NCBI GenBank assembly: GCA_024742305.1
Contig: JANSYQ010000032.1
Coordinates: forward strand, 1 to 37,407
DNA: 37,407 nt
From: a bacterium
Lineage (GTDB): Bacteria > Bacteroidota > Bacteroidia > Flavobacteriales_D > Crocinitomicaceae
Reading direction: 5' to 3'
The position numbers and the translations under genes were made by a program. Numbering within the stretch: the first letter of the stretch is position 1; every line of letters starts with the position of its first letter. Shown here piece by piece: positions 1-8,038 of the stretch. The notes beneath the pieces are model-generated. The model was not told the origin of the DNA and did not search any database. It worked only from the letters and a program-made list of their open reading frames with translations.

Positions 1-2
1 GG

Positions 3-449
3 CACGGTGATTTCATTCGCCGCAACGAGCACATTCATATTGGTGTTGCCGTAGCTGTAGACGAAGGGTTACTGGTACCTGTGGTTCGTTTTGCTGATGG
101 CAAGGAAATGCAAGAAATTGGAGCTGAAGTTCGCGAATTGGCGACAAAAGCGAAGAACAAGAAGCTACAACCACAAGAGTGGGAGGGGAACACCTTCACG
201 ATCTCGAACCTTGGAATGTTTGGAATTGAGGAATTCACGGCAATCGTAAACCCACCAGATAGTTGCATTCTAGCCGTTGGTGGAATTAAGAATGTGCCAG
301 TTGTAAAAGATGGAGCAGTTGTACCAGGCAACGTAATGAAAGTTACATTGTCTTGTGATCACCGAGTAGTGGATGGAGCAACTGGTGCAGCATTCTTACA
401 AACATTCAAAGAGCTAATGGAGAACCCAATAGCCTTGGTGGTTAAGTAA
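3..449 (+). CDS. pdhC: Pyruvate dehydrogenase E2 (dihydrolipoamide acetyltransferase), C-terminal part
   Basis: The reading frame is open from base 3, so the 5' part lies outside the window; only about 148 codons of the catalytic (2-oxoacid dehydrogenase acyltransferase) domain are present. The active-site signature DHRVVDG is near the end, preceded by the core-forming stretch with SNLGMFGIEEF and PPDSCILAVG. The enzyme transfers an acetyl group from lipoamide to CoA in the cytoplasmic pyruvate dehydrogenase complex. The SNLGMFGI and NPPDSCILAVG wording fits the pyruvate E2 better than the 2-oxoglutarate or branched-chain forms, but without the lipoyl and subunit-binding domains this is not certain. 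A terminator follows 19 bases after the stop. Confidence 0.9.
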   Translation, partial: HGDFIRRNEHIHIGVAVAVDEGLLVPVVRFADGKEMQEIGAEVRELATKAKNKKLQPQEWEGNTFTISNLGMFGIEEFTAIVNPPDSCILAVGGIKNVPVVKDGAVVPGNVMKVTLSCDHRVVDGATGAAFLQTFKELMENPIALVVK

Positions 450-467
450 AATTTGATTAAATAATTA

Positions 468-505
468 AAAGGTCGCCTATCCAACTTTTTGGGTGGGCGA
501 CCTTT
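468..505 (+). terminator. Intrinsic terminator after the E2 gene
   Basis: Perfect 10-bp arms AAAGGTCGCC (468-477) and GGCGACCTTT (496-505) extend inward through further pairs including G-T wobbles. A short T-rich stretch follows. It lies between convergent genes (E2 plus, TspO-like minus) and the A-rich 5' side means it could work in both directions. Confidence 0.8.
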
Positions 506-558
506 GTTTCGTGTAGGGTATTTCGGTTCTCAACAAAACATGTTGAAGCCTAATAGCA

Positions 559-1338
559 CTACCTTTTTTCAATGTTTGATTTGTATTTCAATTGATCAGA
601 AATGCCTGCAATGATCAAACTAAACACGCCTACAACGGCGGTCCACATTACTTCAATAGACTCCTGCGAATGACGCACCGCAATCGCTATCAATGCCCAA
701 ACTACAACGCAAGCAAACACGTAATTTTTTCGTTTCAGTAGCATGAAGATGCCAAGTAAAGTGGCAACTGCGACTGCGATCGTGGCCCACATGGATTCAC
801 CAATTCCACCTGTCCAACCAATTCCTGCTAAATGCGAAGCAACATTCGCAATTGTGGCTACAGAAATCCACCCGAAGTATAAGCCAATTGGAAGGTGAAT
901 GAGCCATTTGTCGATGGATTTTACATGACCAACTAGTTTGCGAATCTTAAGAGAGGTGATGATCAAAGCAAGGAGAATTCCGAACATGACGAGTAGTGCC
1001 TTTCCAGTTTCTTCATGTAACCAAAACCATAGCCAAACGGCATTTCCGAAATGAGCGACAATTAAAGAAGGAGCAGCTTGAACAATGGAAACAGACTCGC
1101 GTGGTTTAGAAAACGCTAAATAAATCCAATAAATTCCTAAAATCAACAAACCTAGATAAATCACTCCCCAAATAGCGAAAGCATAACTTGCAGGCGTAAA
1201 TAAATTTTCAAAATTGTCACTAACTCCTCCAACAGTATTACCATTTATGGCGCCTGTATTCGTGTAATAGTTCCAATAAATTAATCCTATTAATATGATG
1301 AGATGTAGGACCGCAAATAATCGTCTAAACTTAGCCAT
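559..1338 (-). CDS. TspO/MBR-related tryptophan-rich membrane protein
   Basis: A 259-residue, very hydrophobic protein with about seven or eight membrane segments, longer than the classic five-helix TspO (about 160 residues). The stretch FTPASYAFAIWGVIYLGL near residues 47-64 and the many tryptophans resemble the extended TspO/MBR-related family often called tryptophan-rich sensory protein in Bacteroidetes. Ligand and function of this long form are unknown; porphyrin or tetrapyrrole binding is known only for true TspO. Its start lies 2 bases after the stop of the upstream minus-strand gene (1341-2090), so the two are probably co-transcribed. Confidence 0.7.
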   Translation of the reverse strand: MAKFRRLFAVLHLIILIGLIYWNYYTNTGAINGNTVGGVSDNFENLFTPASYAFAIWGVIYLGLLILGIYWIYLAFSKPRESVSIVQAAPSLIVAHFGNAVWLWFWLHEETGKALLVMFGILLALIITSLKIRKLVGHVKSIDKWLIHLPIGLYFGWISVATIANVASHLAGIGWTGGIGESMWATIAVAVATLLGIFMLLKRKNYVFACVVVWALIAIAVRHSQESIEVMWTAVVGVFSLIIAGISDQLKYKSNIEKR

Positions 1339-1340
1339 GA

Positions 1341-2090
1341 CTACTTCTTTTTGAGATTAAAAATGAAACCAAAGGCTGCGTAATGAATGAGAGAGAAGTT
1401 ATACACTTGATCAATATCTGCCCCTCCTTCCAAAATTCGATACCCCAGTTTGGCGCGAACAGGTACTTTATTAAAACGATAATCGATCCCAGCAAAGATA
1501 TCCTCAGCGCGCCCTTGAGTTCCGACCAACGCATCACCATTTAAGGTAAGTGTAATATTGTCTGTTGGGAAATATTGAAGATTAAAATTAATTAAAGGGA
1601 CAAATCCAAGATCGGTGGTTTCGTCTTGTTTGTCTTCTGCACTGAAGGCAATTCGTGCATCTCGGACTTTACCCGTTGCACCTATTCCAAACCTCAGTTT
1701 TGGTCTTTCGATGATTCGATAGCGATAGGTGAGACGATATGAGTTGAACTTATAATTGACACTTGTAATTTCTTCAGGAAGATATGTCGACTGACCAAAA
1801 TCCACGGGTCGACTGAGTTTCCCGAACGAGAAGAATTGAAGTGGAGCATACAATCCGGAAACAGTATGCTTGTCTTTAAAGACATAGGAGACGCGAAGCC
1901 GGGCAAATCCTGTTTGGGAAACCCCGAATTCTTGAGGGACATTCACAAAGTCGGCTTGAGATTCAGGACTATTAGGAAAGCGTATTTCGTTATCCGTATT
2001 GAACGCAACACCGGATTCAGCATCGATAATTAATTGGCTTACGCCATTGAAAGAAAAAAAGAAAAGAACTAGTGTGTATATATACTTCAT
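1341..2090 (-). CDS. Predicted outer-membrane beta-barrel protein
   Basis: A 249-residue protein I do not recognise as a named family. It has an N-terminal signal peptide (MKYIYTLVLFFFSFNGVSQ, cleavage expected near residue 19). The rest is alternating polar and apolar strands with aromatic ends, such as the RLTYRYRII and LRFGIGATGK segments, as in small outer-membrane barrels. The C-terminus AAFGFIFNLKKK lacks a classical terminal aromatic residue but has the expected beta pattern just before it. It is first in a two-gene minus-strand unit with the TspO-like protein. A perfect inverted repeat lies just upstream of the start (2097-2111). Localisation is inferred from sequence pattern only. 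Confidence 0.65.
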   Translation of the reverse strand: MKYIYTLVLFFFSFNGVSQLIIDAESGVAFNTDNEIRFPNSPESQADFVNVPQEFGVSQTGFARLRVSYVFKDKHTVSGLYAPLQFFSFGKLSRPVDFGQSTYLPEEITSVNYKFNSYRLTYRYRIIERPKLRFGIGATGKVRDARIAFSAEDKQDETTDLGFVPLINFNLQYFPTDNITLTLNGDALVGTQGRAEDIFAGIDYRFNKVPVRAKLGYRILEGGADIDQVYNFSLIHYAAFGFIFNLKKK

Positions 2091-2096
2091 AATTTA

Positions 2097-2111
2097 GGTT
2101 GCTGAGCAACC
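2097..2111. promoter_or_regulatory. Perfect 7-bp inverted repeat upstream of the beta-barrel gene
   Basis: GGTTGCTGAGCAACC consists of GGTTGCT and AGCAACC around one central base. It ends 7 bases before the start codon of the minus-strand gene at 2090. It could be a repressor operator or a short RNA hairpin (5-bp stem, 5-nt loop) near the ribosome binding region. Function is inferred from symmetry and position only. Confidence 0.35.
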
Positions 2112-2260
2112 GATTTAAAATTTTGGGTTAATAAAACAGTGTGGAATTATAGTTCTAACGTCTCTCTAGAAGATAGTAAAAAATGTCGGAATTCCAAATA
2201 ACGGGCACACCGTCATGGAGAAGAAGTTCATCTCTCCTGAAGAAGATCTATTGCCAAGTA

Positions 2261-2292
2261 AAAAACAAAGGCCATTCGTAAGAACAGCCTTT
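2261..2292 (-). terminator. Probable terminator for the DUF4846 / MORN-like gene pair
   Basis: AAAGGC (2268-2273) pairs with GCCTTT (2287-2292). Read on the minus strand the stem is followed by a run of T with one G (complement of 2261-2267). It sits about 90 bases after the stop of the minus-strand gene ending at 2383. The stem is only 6 bp, so confidence is moderate. The remainder of the 2091-2382 spacer contains no gene that I can support. Confidence 0.45.
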
Positions 2293-2382
2293 TATTGTGG
2301 TCAGATGTGTTTGTACTAGTGGGGATGTTGGTTGCTAATAATGAGTTGTATTCTAGTAACGAATCAGATTGAAAATGTTACA

Positions 2383-3252
2383 TCAGAAATGCTTTAAATC
2401 GTTTGTGTAAAATGTCCACTCGGGAGTGTAAATAGGTCCGGAATTTTTTAATGAGTACCATGAAGTCTCAGGGTTCTCGGGATTAATCAGCACCTGTGTC
2501 TCTTGAGCTGGCATATAACTCTGAGCCAGTAAGAATCGCTTTTCTCCAGTTTCAGCATTTTCGCACATATCCACGACCATTACGGCATGACCTGGACTTC
2601 CTCCTTGAATTAGAACATCGCCTATGTGCATATCGTTAAGGTCTCTTGAATGGAGTTCTTTCTCCAAAGAAAGTGTGCCAGCGTAATTGAAAATCAATTC
2701 CATATACTTCCAAAATGTTGTGTATGTATTGGATCTAGCACTGCCTGGTGACCAATACGTTTTATTACCAGAAACTACCATGCGATTCCCCGCGAGCCAT
2801 TTACTGTAATCGACTTGAAATCCATTGGTGAAATTGAAGTGAATGTCGTTATGTTGTCCGGTACTCCAAAGGTACTCAGCTCTGAAGCGCATTACGGCAT
2901 CGGCACATTGATGCAAGTTTTTATTTCCAATGGGTAGATCAACTACAGAGCGGTAGATACTTCTTTGTGCTTTCTTTCCTCCGTTGTAATAGGTGACTTC
3001 TTCATCTGCTGCTTTCAAAGGAAGATTTCTGAGGTAGTGTGCGAAACTCATGGTGTCTGTTTCTGCACGTTGGAATCCAGCGGGTGGGTTATATCGAGTC
3101 TCAATTGTTGTGCCCTCAGGGTTGAATTCTTTAACGTTGCCTTCAACTACAAGAGTACCCTGTTGACCAACAGGGATTGAGTCGTTGTTCGTTTGAGAGC
3201 AAGCCGTGAAAACGATGGTCAATATTGCGACAGGTGTTAGATACTTTAGCAT
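2383..3252 (-). CDS. DUF4846-family lipoprotein
   Basis: I place the start at the methionine at 3252 (289 residues). It gives a clean lipoprotein signal (MLKYLTPVAILTIVFTACSQ, lipid-acceptor Cys at 18) and leaves 11 bases after the upstream gene; an upstream in-frame start at 3309 would overlap that gene. The body matches the DUF4846 pattern: YNPPAGFQR, FAHYLRNLPLK, VVDLPIGNKNLHQCADAVMRFRAEYLW, and GDVLIQGGSPGHAVMVVD. A conserved-looking Cys at about 116 and a His at about 222 inside SPGHAV resemble a thiol-hydrolase arrangement, but that is inference; no activity is established to my knowledge. It follows the MORN-like gene in the same direction and is probably co-transcribed with it. Confidence 0.8.
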   Translation of the reverse strand: MLKYLTPVAILTIVFTACSQTNNDSIPVGQQGTLVVEGNVKEFNPEGTTIETRYNPPAGFQRAETDTMSFAHYLRNLPLKAADEEVTYYNGGKKAQRSIYRSVVDLPIGNKNLHQCADAVMRFRAEYLWSTGQHNDIHFNFTNGFQVDYSKWLAGNRMVVSGNKTYWSPGSARSNTYTTFWKYMELIFNYAGTLSLEKELHSRDLNDMHIGDVLIQGGSPGHAVMVVDMCENAETGEKRFLLAQSYMPAQETQVLINPENPETSWYSLKNSGPIYTPEWTFYTNDLKHF

Positions 3253-3263
3253 GGGAGGAAATT

Positions 3264-4022
3264 TTAAGGTGCATATCCTACAGAATGCACATGATACGGT
3301 AAGTAACAAAAATTATTACTCACTTGAATAGGGCCGGACACACTCCATGTTGTATGAACACTAGATCCCTTTCTCGGCAACATTGTCCCCATCTCAGGAG
3401 TTACATCCTCTAGTGGATTGTGAGCCGAAAAAATCCCAAACGATCCTTCTTCAGCCATGAAAAAGAAAAAACCGTAGGCATCCGTACTAAATTCAGCATA
3501 TTTTTTCGCGGGCTCTACTTTATCGTGTTTGACTGCGTACATCTTCGAAAATATCTTTTGGCCGCTAGCTCGAGAGATATTCGAGGTGCCATCGGGTCTT
3601 CGCATACCTCCATGCACCACCGATGAATATGTCCACCTCCCGAAAACGATTGTTTTGCTAAGATGCAGAAATAAGGTATCCGTGATCGTGTCGTTTTTTA
3701 ATGCAAGCGTTCCAACGTGAGTTCCATTCGGATCAAAGAATTTCATTTCACCGTTGGCTCTATCGTTTTTTCTTTCCTGTTGCCACATTGTTTTTCCATT
3801 CTCGTAATAGCGCTCATAAACACCTGATGCGAAATAGGTTCGTGACTCCAATTTTCCTTGGGATGTGTAAATAGAATGAACTGTATCCTCGAATGACTCG
3901 GCGATGATAAGAGTAGTGCCGTTTCCCATGTCTACCACAGCCGTCGTGTCCCAGACTCCATTTTGAGCACTGACGAAAGTGATGACTAGGGTTGAAAATA
4001 AACAAGCTAGAATTGTGTTCAT
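3264..4022 (-). CDS. Secreted hypothetical protein with MORN-like repeats
   Basis: A 252-residue protein with an N-terminal signal peptide (MNTILACLFSTLVITFVSAQ). Residues around 50-110 contain imperfect MORN-type units of the kind found in YwqK-like proteins: YTSQGKLESRTYF, YYENGKTMWQQE, and FFDPNGTHVGTLAL. The C-terminal half (about 120-252) shows no family that I recognise. No antitoxin role should be assumed from the YwqK resemblance. The DUF4846 lipoprotein gene starts 11 bases downstream, so the two are likely one transcript. The spacer upstream (4023-4167) carries a short imperfect tandem repeat. Confidence 0.6.
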   Translation of the reverse strand: MNTILACLFSTLVITFVSAQNGVWDTTAVVDMGNGTTLIIAESFEDTVHSIYTSQGKLESRTYFASGVYERYYENGKTMWQQERKNDRANGEMKFFDPNGTHVGTLALKNDTITDTLFLHLSKTIVFGRWTYSSVVHGGMRRPDGTSNISRASGQKIFSKMYAVKHDKVEPAKKYAEFSTDAYGFFFFMAEEGSFGIFSAHNPLEDVTPEMGTMLPRKGSSVHTTWSVSGPIQVSNNFCYLPYHVHSVGYAP

Positions 4023-4090
4023 GGTTTGAGTTACTCAAAAATTGCACCAAAGTATGTCGGAGACGTGACGGAATACTTCTCATATTCGAC

Positions 4091-4158
4091 AATTCTCGAA
4101 TTGTAGATTTCTAGAATTGTAGTATTCTAAAATTACATATTTTGCGAATTCTAGAAAT
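4091..4158. repeat. AT-rich 16-nt imperfect tandem repeats with an inverted copy
   Basis: Three successive 16-nt units occur at 4091-4106, 4107-4122 and 4123-4138, each built on (A/T)ATTCTNGAATTGTAG-like sequence. At 4146-4158 GAATTCTAGAAAT is an inverted copy of the first 12 bases of the middle unit plus one base. The 15-mer ATTTCTAGAATTGTA of the middle unit recurs exactly at 16854-16868. No coding role seen. Confidence 0.6.
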
Positions 4159-4167
4159 GTGTTTTAT

Positions 4168-4788
4168 TTACACCCCTTTCTTTATGGCTTTCCTCGTGTA
4201 GTAAGCAATCAGCGGGCTCCCAACCAATGTTGGTGCGAGCCATGGCAACCATCCTGGTTCAAAATCCTGAACATTTGTCACCAAAAATGCCGTGGTAGTC
4301 GCAATGAAAGATCCCAACATCATGCCGATATGTCGAATCAACCACTTGTTCGTACCGGTAAAACGCCCGTCTCGCGCCTGAATGAATAAGATGATTTCTT
4401 GAACAACATTTACCGCTAAAAGTCCACCAAATACTATTAAAACGATATTGAGTGTCCAAATCATAAAGAATGCCGTGATGGCTGCTACTATTAAGAAAAC
4501 CCAATCGATTAGGTGGGCTTGAAGTGACTTGTTTCGAATACTGCGGAATCCCGCCCACGTCATGTAAAACGAAAAGGAAGCAATCAGTAAAAGGAAGATA
4601 TTGGTACGATAGAAAGCCACGAAAAGTGCTGTAATGATTACCGTGAACATGGCATAAACGTATGTGTTCCCGGAAATGGCATGAAGTTTCCCTCCTTTTT
4701 TTGAGGCGATAGCTAGTGTTCCGGCAAGAAGGCAGGTCATACCGGCAATAATGTGGATTATTAAAAGTGAAAATGCAATTGTTTCCAT
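4168..4788 (-). CDS. DUF2306-like multi-pass membrane protein
   Basis: A 206-residue protein with about six or seven membrane helices. The opening LLIIHIIAGMTCLLAGTLAIASKKGGKLHAISGNTYVYAM resembles DUF2306-type proteins, in which histidines sit at helix ends (His12, His36 here) and a further His occurs in RHIGMM near the C-terminus. Histidine placement could suggest haem or metal contact, but nothing in the window proves it. The gene stands alone between the repeat-bearing spacer at 4023-4167 and the LytTR regulator, about 120 bases away in the same direction. Function unknown. Confidence 0.6.
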   Translation of the reverse strand: METIAFSLLIIHIIAGMTCLLAGTLAIASKKGGKLHAISGNTYVYAMFTVIITALFVAFYRTNIFLLLIASFSFYMTWAGFRSIRNKSLQAHLIDWVFLIVAAITAFFMIWTLNIVLIVFGGLLAVNVVQEIILFIQARDGRFTGTNKWLIRHIGMMLGSFIATTTAFLVTNVQDFEPGWLPWLAPTLVGSPLIAYYTRKAIKKGV

Positions 4789-4906
4789 GAGATTGAATTA
4801 TTGGTTCGAGACAAACCTAAGCGCAATGCTTGGCACTGCAAAAAGGAAAGTGAGCAATGACAACAATCGTGGTGAATGACAAATTTTAATTGGCGAATGG
4901 AAAGGG

Positions 4907-5749
4907 TTAGGGACGAACTGCAAGCCGTTCCTTCATGGCATTTGTCAGATTCCGAGATACAGGAACTACTGAATCCGTCTCTTCAAAGTGTAATTTCAAC
5001 CCTTGGGCATTTCCCGAAAACCTACTCACGCGTTCTAGATTTACGAGGTAACTTCTGTGAACCTGAAAAATATGCTCAAAATGTCCTAATTCTTCAGAAG
5101 CACTTTTCAGTGTCTTGCGGATGACTTCTCGTTTCAGTGTCTCACCGTCCATATGCACCACTTCCAAATAGTTATCAGCGGCCTTGGCGTAAAGAAAGGA
5201 CTCAGTGGATAAAAGAACAGATTCACTTGCACTTGAAATGGAGAATTGCTGAATGTTTGCACTATGGCCTATGATCTCTTTGCTCAAATCATCCGAATAC
5301 CGTTCATACTTATTCCGCAGCCGCGAATGGTTGGTTAAGACAGATAGAATAATAGGAAGAAACGCTACAGCAACAGTATACAATTGAAATGTACCAACTA
5401 GTTTGGGCGTGAAATCAAGATCTAGCGCCCATGCAGAGTAAAGAGCGTTTGCCAATCCAATGGCACTGACGTTAATAATGACCCAAACGATTTCTTTCCA
5501 AACGAGCCAATTGCTTTCATTGAAAAAGCCAGGAAGCAAAGGAATGATCACAACATTCAGAACAAACATGACAGAAAAGCAGGTGAGTCCGTAGCCAGCG
5601 CACAACATAACGGCATTGGGATCTGAACTGATGCCAAAAGGACGAAAAATGGCAAGAAAGGCAAATACAAATGAGCTCATAATGAGACTCATCAAAATTC
5701 TCCGTGAGGTGGACGTAACTGCTGGGTATTTGTCAGTAAGTACTGCCAT
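4907..5749 (-). CDS. Membrane-anchored LytTR-family transcriptional regulator
   Basis: Four membrane helices occupy roughly residues 20-135 of the 280-residue form, followed by a linker (NHSRLRNKYERYSDDLSKEI, likely helical) and a C-terminal LytTR DNA-binding domain of about 100 residues. Signature segments are FLYAKAADNYLEV, the TLKSASEEL stretch, HIFQVHRSYLVNLERV and VPVSRNLTNAMKERL. Such regulators bind direct repeats and are common stand-alone proteins in Bacteroidetes. I prefer the start at 5749 because it puts the first helix at the usual distance from the N-terminus and leaves about 75 bases to the divergent esterase gene. An in-frame ATG at 5803 would add 18 residues and leave only 21 bases. 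Confidence 0.85.
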   Translation of the reverse strand: MAVLTDKYPAVTSTSRRILMSLIMSSFVFAFLAIFRPFGISSDPNAVMLCAGYGLTCFSVMFVLNVVIIPLLPGFFNESNWLVWKEIVWVIINVSAIGLANALYSAWALDLDFTPKLVGTFQLYTVAVAFLPIILSVLTNHSRLRNKYERYSDDLSKEIIGHSANIQQFSISSASESVLLSTESFLYAKAADNYLEVVHMDGETLKREVIRKTLKSASEELGHFEHIFQVHRSYLVNLERVSRFSGNAQGLKLHFEETDSVVPVSRNLTNAMKERLAVRP

Positions 5750-5824
5750 AAATTCTTTGCTTCGACAATATACGAAAGCCCAAAGTTCTGAACTGAAATT
5801 CATCGAAGTTTATACTTTTATCGT

Positions 5825-6694
5825 ATGAAGTCAATCGTCTTGTTCATAGCCATTTTGGTCTTTCTTGTTTCCTGTGAGCCTCCCGAGCCTAAGTCCGTAG
5901 CGAAGCAATTGAACTTCACAGATGAACCCAATGTTCAAGTAGTTCCGAATATTCGAGACACCAACTTGCTCTACGATTTAGGCAAGTTCACCTCGTCTGT
6001 GCGAATCAGGATGCCGAAAACAGACTTCAGAGGAACAATTCTAGTGCTACAAGGATGGAACTTTCCAAATACTAGTTGGAGTGATAGTTCTGATTTGGAA
6101 GCATTGGCGTCAGAGTATGGATTCGCACTCGTGCTGCCCGATGTGGGAAAGAGCATTTATCACAAAAGAAATTACGAGCAAACCCGCACAAGTTGGCGCA
6201 TTTATCCTACACGAACTTGGCTAGTGGATACATTGATTCGTGAATTGCAAGATTCTTATCAACTGTTTGATGAACGATCAAAGAACTTCGTGATGGGGCT
6301 TTCTACGGGCGGAAGAGGAGCGTTGATCATTGCTCAAGAAAACCCGAATATATTTACAGCAGGTGCTTCCTTATCCGGTGACTACGATCAATCGGCCTTT
6401 CCTAATGATAACCTCTACAGAGGATTTTTTGGAACGCAACCGGAGAAATGGAATCCACAAGAAAACCCAACGAGTTATGCTGATGAGTGGCGGGTTCCGA
6501 TGTACATTGCACATGGCGAAGCGGACAGCGTGGTTTCTATCGCACACCAAAGAAGACTGTCGAACGTTGTGGACTCAGTAGAGTTAGGTGAGTACTGGCA
6601 AATTCATTTCGTTCCAAAGGAAGGACATGACTACCATTTTTGGGCGTCACGGGTTGCTCCAATCATGAACTATTTCGAAGGGTTTCTAAAGTAG
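5825..6694 (+). CDS. Alpha/beta-hydrolase lipoprotein (esterase-like)
   Basis: A 289-residue protein starting with a lipoprotein signal (MKSIVLFIAILVFLVSCEPP, Cys17). The alpha/beta-hydrolase elements are visible in order: the oxyanion-strand region TILVLQGWNFPNTSW, the nucleophile elbow GLSTGG (Ser160), a strand with HGEADSVV (Asp234) and GHDYHFW (His268). The layout resembles esterase D/feruloyl-esterase-type enzymes; the substrate cannot be told from sequence. It is divergent from the LytTR regulator, which makes control by that regulator possible. It converges with the lipoprotein gene at 6722-7927 with 27 bases between the stops. Confidence 0.8.
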   Translation: MKSIVLFIAILVFLVSCEPPEPKSVAKQLNFTDEPNVQVVPNIRDTNLLYDLGKFTSSVRIRMPKTDFRGTILVLQGWNFPNTSWSDSSDLEALASEYGFALVLPDVGKSIYHKRNYEQTRTSWRIYPTRTWLVDTLIRELQDSYQLFDERSKNFVMGLSTGGRGALIIAQENPNIFTAGASLSGDYDQSAFPNDNLYRGFFGTQPEKWNPQENPTSYADEWRVPMYIAHGEADSVVSIAHQRRLSNVVDSVELGEYWQIHFVPKEGHDYHFWASRVAPIMNYFEGFLK

Positions 6695-6721
6695 AAAGTC
6701 TACAAAACGAGAAATTTTGAA

Positions 6722-7927
6722 TTACTTCTTCCGAGCCAACATCAAGTTCGATGTTCCTTTTCGATATTGATACCCAATGCCAAATGGAAGCGGCTTCACC
6801 TTCATTTCCTTCTTTACATAGATTTCCTTCAGGTCCTCTTGATGGCGCTCTGCAAACAAAGAAATAGGGAAAGAGTAGGTTCCATAGAAAGTGAGATCCC
6901 ATTTGTTCTGATCGAAAAAGCGCACTGGAATTCCCGAGTCGTCTTGCAGCAAGTATTCAGATTCATCCAAGATTAAGTTTCGAATGATACTAAAGGTTTC
7001 GCGGTGCATCAAATACGAAGCTGACTTCAAGTAAGTCGATTTTATGTCAATATTCTTCAAGTAGTTGACAAGATCTTTTCTTTCGTCTAAACCTTTGGCG
7101 ACTAGTCCGCCACGACTATGATAAGCCGTGTTTTGAACATTCACGGCAAAGTAGGTGAGTGTTTTTACTTTTTCTTCTCCGGCCGATCGGAAGTAAAAGC
7201 GATTTCCAACGTATGCGGAATCAGCAACGCTTGTTAAGTCGTTGGTCAGTGTACCATCCGGCTGAATCGCAACTTTTTCTTGATACATCAGTTCGTGTCC
7301 CGTTCTCGACATAAAGTGAACCAATACGTGCAGGGTTCCATCCATTTCAGATTGGAAGTCACTTGCCATGGCAATCGTACGGAAGAAACTCAAACGGAGA
7401 ATAGCGTTCATAGCGCGCTTTAAGCCGTTCAAGTACGCCGTTAACGTACCGTCTTTGTTCTTCTCATTCAAATCGGCGAAATCTCCCACGGGCTCTAATG
7501 CCATCATTACAATGTTGTCGTGTTCAGGGAAGAACAGGTCCGCATGCAAGAAATCCGCTCCCGAGAAGGGATAAAACAGGGTTCCTTCAGAAGTGTTGAC
7601 ATCGCTCAGTTCTTTTGCAGTCCAATCCTTAATTGCTGGTAGCTTTTGATTGGTTTTGAGCCACAAATTATCCAAGTTCATGCGGTAAGCCTGCCAAGTG
7701 TCAGTAGCTTCTAATGCCTTTAACTCACTACTCTCACGACCTTCTGTTCCCGCAATAAACTTTGCAAAATCATCGAATCTTGCCTCCTCAGGATAGGTAG
7801 GTTTTTCAACGGCAACAGTATCTTTGGTACTTTCCTCTGTCGGTGAATCTGTTTCTTTTGTGTCTTTGGAATTGTCACACGCGGTCATTAGGAAGAGACC
7901 CGCTAGTAGTATGTGGTAAAGGCGCAT
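6722..7927 (-). CDS. Lipoprotein of unknown function
   Basis: A 401-residue protein with a clear lipobox (MRLYHILLAGLFLMTACDNS, Cys17) followed by an acidic, Thr/Ser-rich linker (about 18-45) typical of surface-tethered lipoproteins. I do not recognise the family. The most distinctive stretch is LFYPFSGADFLHADLFFPEH followed by a hydrophobic strand ending MMALEPVGDF (about residues 118-150). The C-terminal half is mixed alpha/beta with FDQNKWDLTFYGTY and ISLFAERHQEDL. It is transcribed away from the APC permease; the 111-base spacer between the starts must hold promoters for both. Confidence 0.65.
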   Translation of the reverse strand: MRLYHILLAGLFLMTACDNSKDTKETDSPTEESTKDTVAVEKPTYPEEARFDDFAKFIAGTEGRESSELKALEATDTWQAYRMNLDNLWLKTNQKLPAIKDWTAKELSDVNTSEGTLFYPFSGADFLHADLFFPEHDNIVMMALEPVGDFADLNEKNKDGTLTAYLNGLKRAMNAILRLSFFRTIAMASDFQSEMDGTLHVLVHFMSRTGHELMYQEKVAIQPDGTLTNDLTSVADSAYVGNRFYFRSAGEEKVKTLTYFAVNVQNTAYHSRGGLVAKGLDERKDLVNYLKNIDIKSTYLKSASYLMHRETFSIIRNLILDESEYLLQDDSGIPVRFFDQNKWDLTFYGTYSFPISLFAERHQEDLKEIYVKKEMKVKPLPFGIGYQYRKGTSNLMLARKK

Positions 7928-8038
7928 AGCGTTATGTTGTTTGAAAACAAAAGTGCTGATTTATTTTGAATTACGCCAAAATGAAAATCAAAATCCGAGG
8001 CAGACAATGTTTTATTACTTTAGGGGCAAAGTCAACCT

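Noticed and set aside
2215-2319. 34-codon plus-strand frame beginning MEKKFISPEEDL, which resembles the Myc epitope EQKLISEEDL
   Set aside because: The likeness is partial, the region is an ordinary intergenic spacer in native-looking sequence, and there is no vector context. It is treated as coincidence.
3264-4022. Reading the MORN-like gene as a YwqK-type antitoxin with a partner toxin
   Set aside because: The repeats are general MORN-like units in a secreted protein with a signal peptide, and the neighbour is a DUF4846 lipoprotein, not a toxin.
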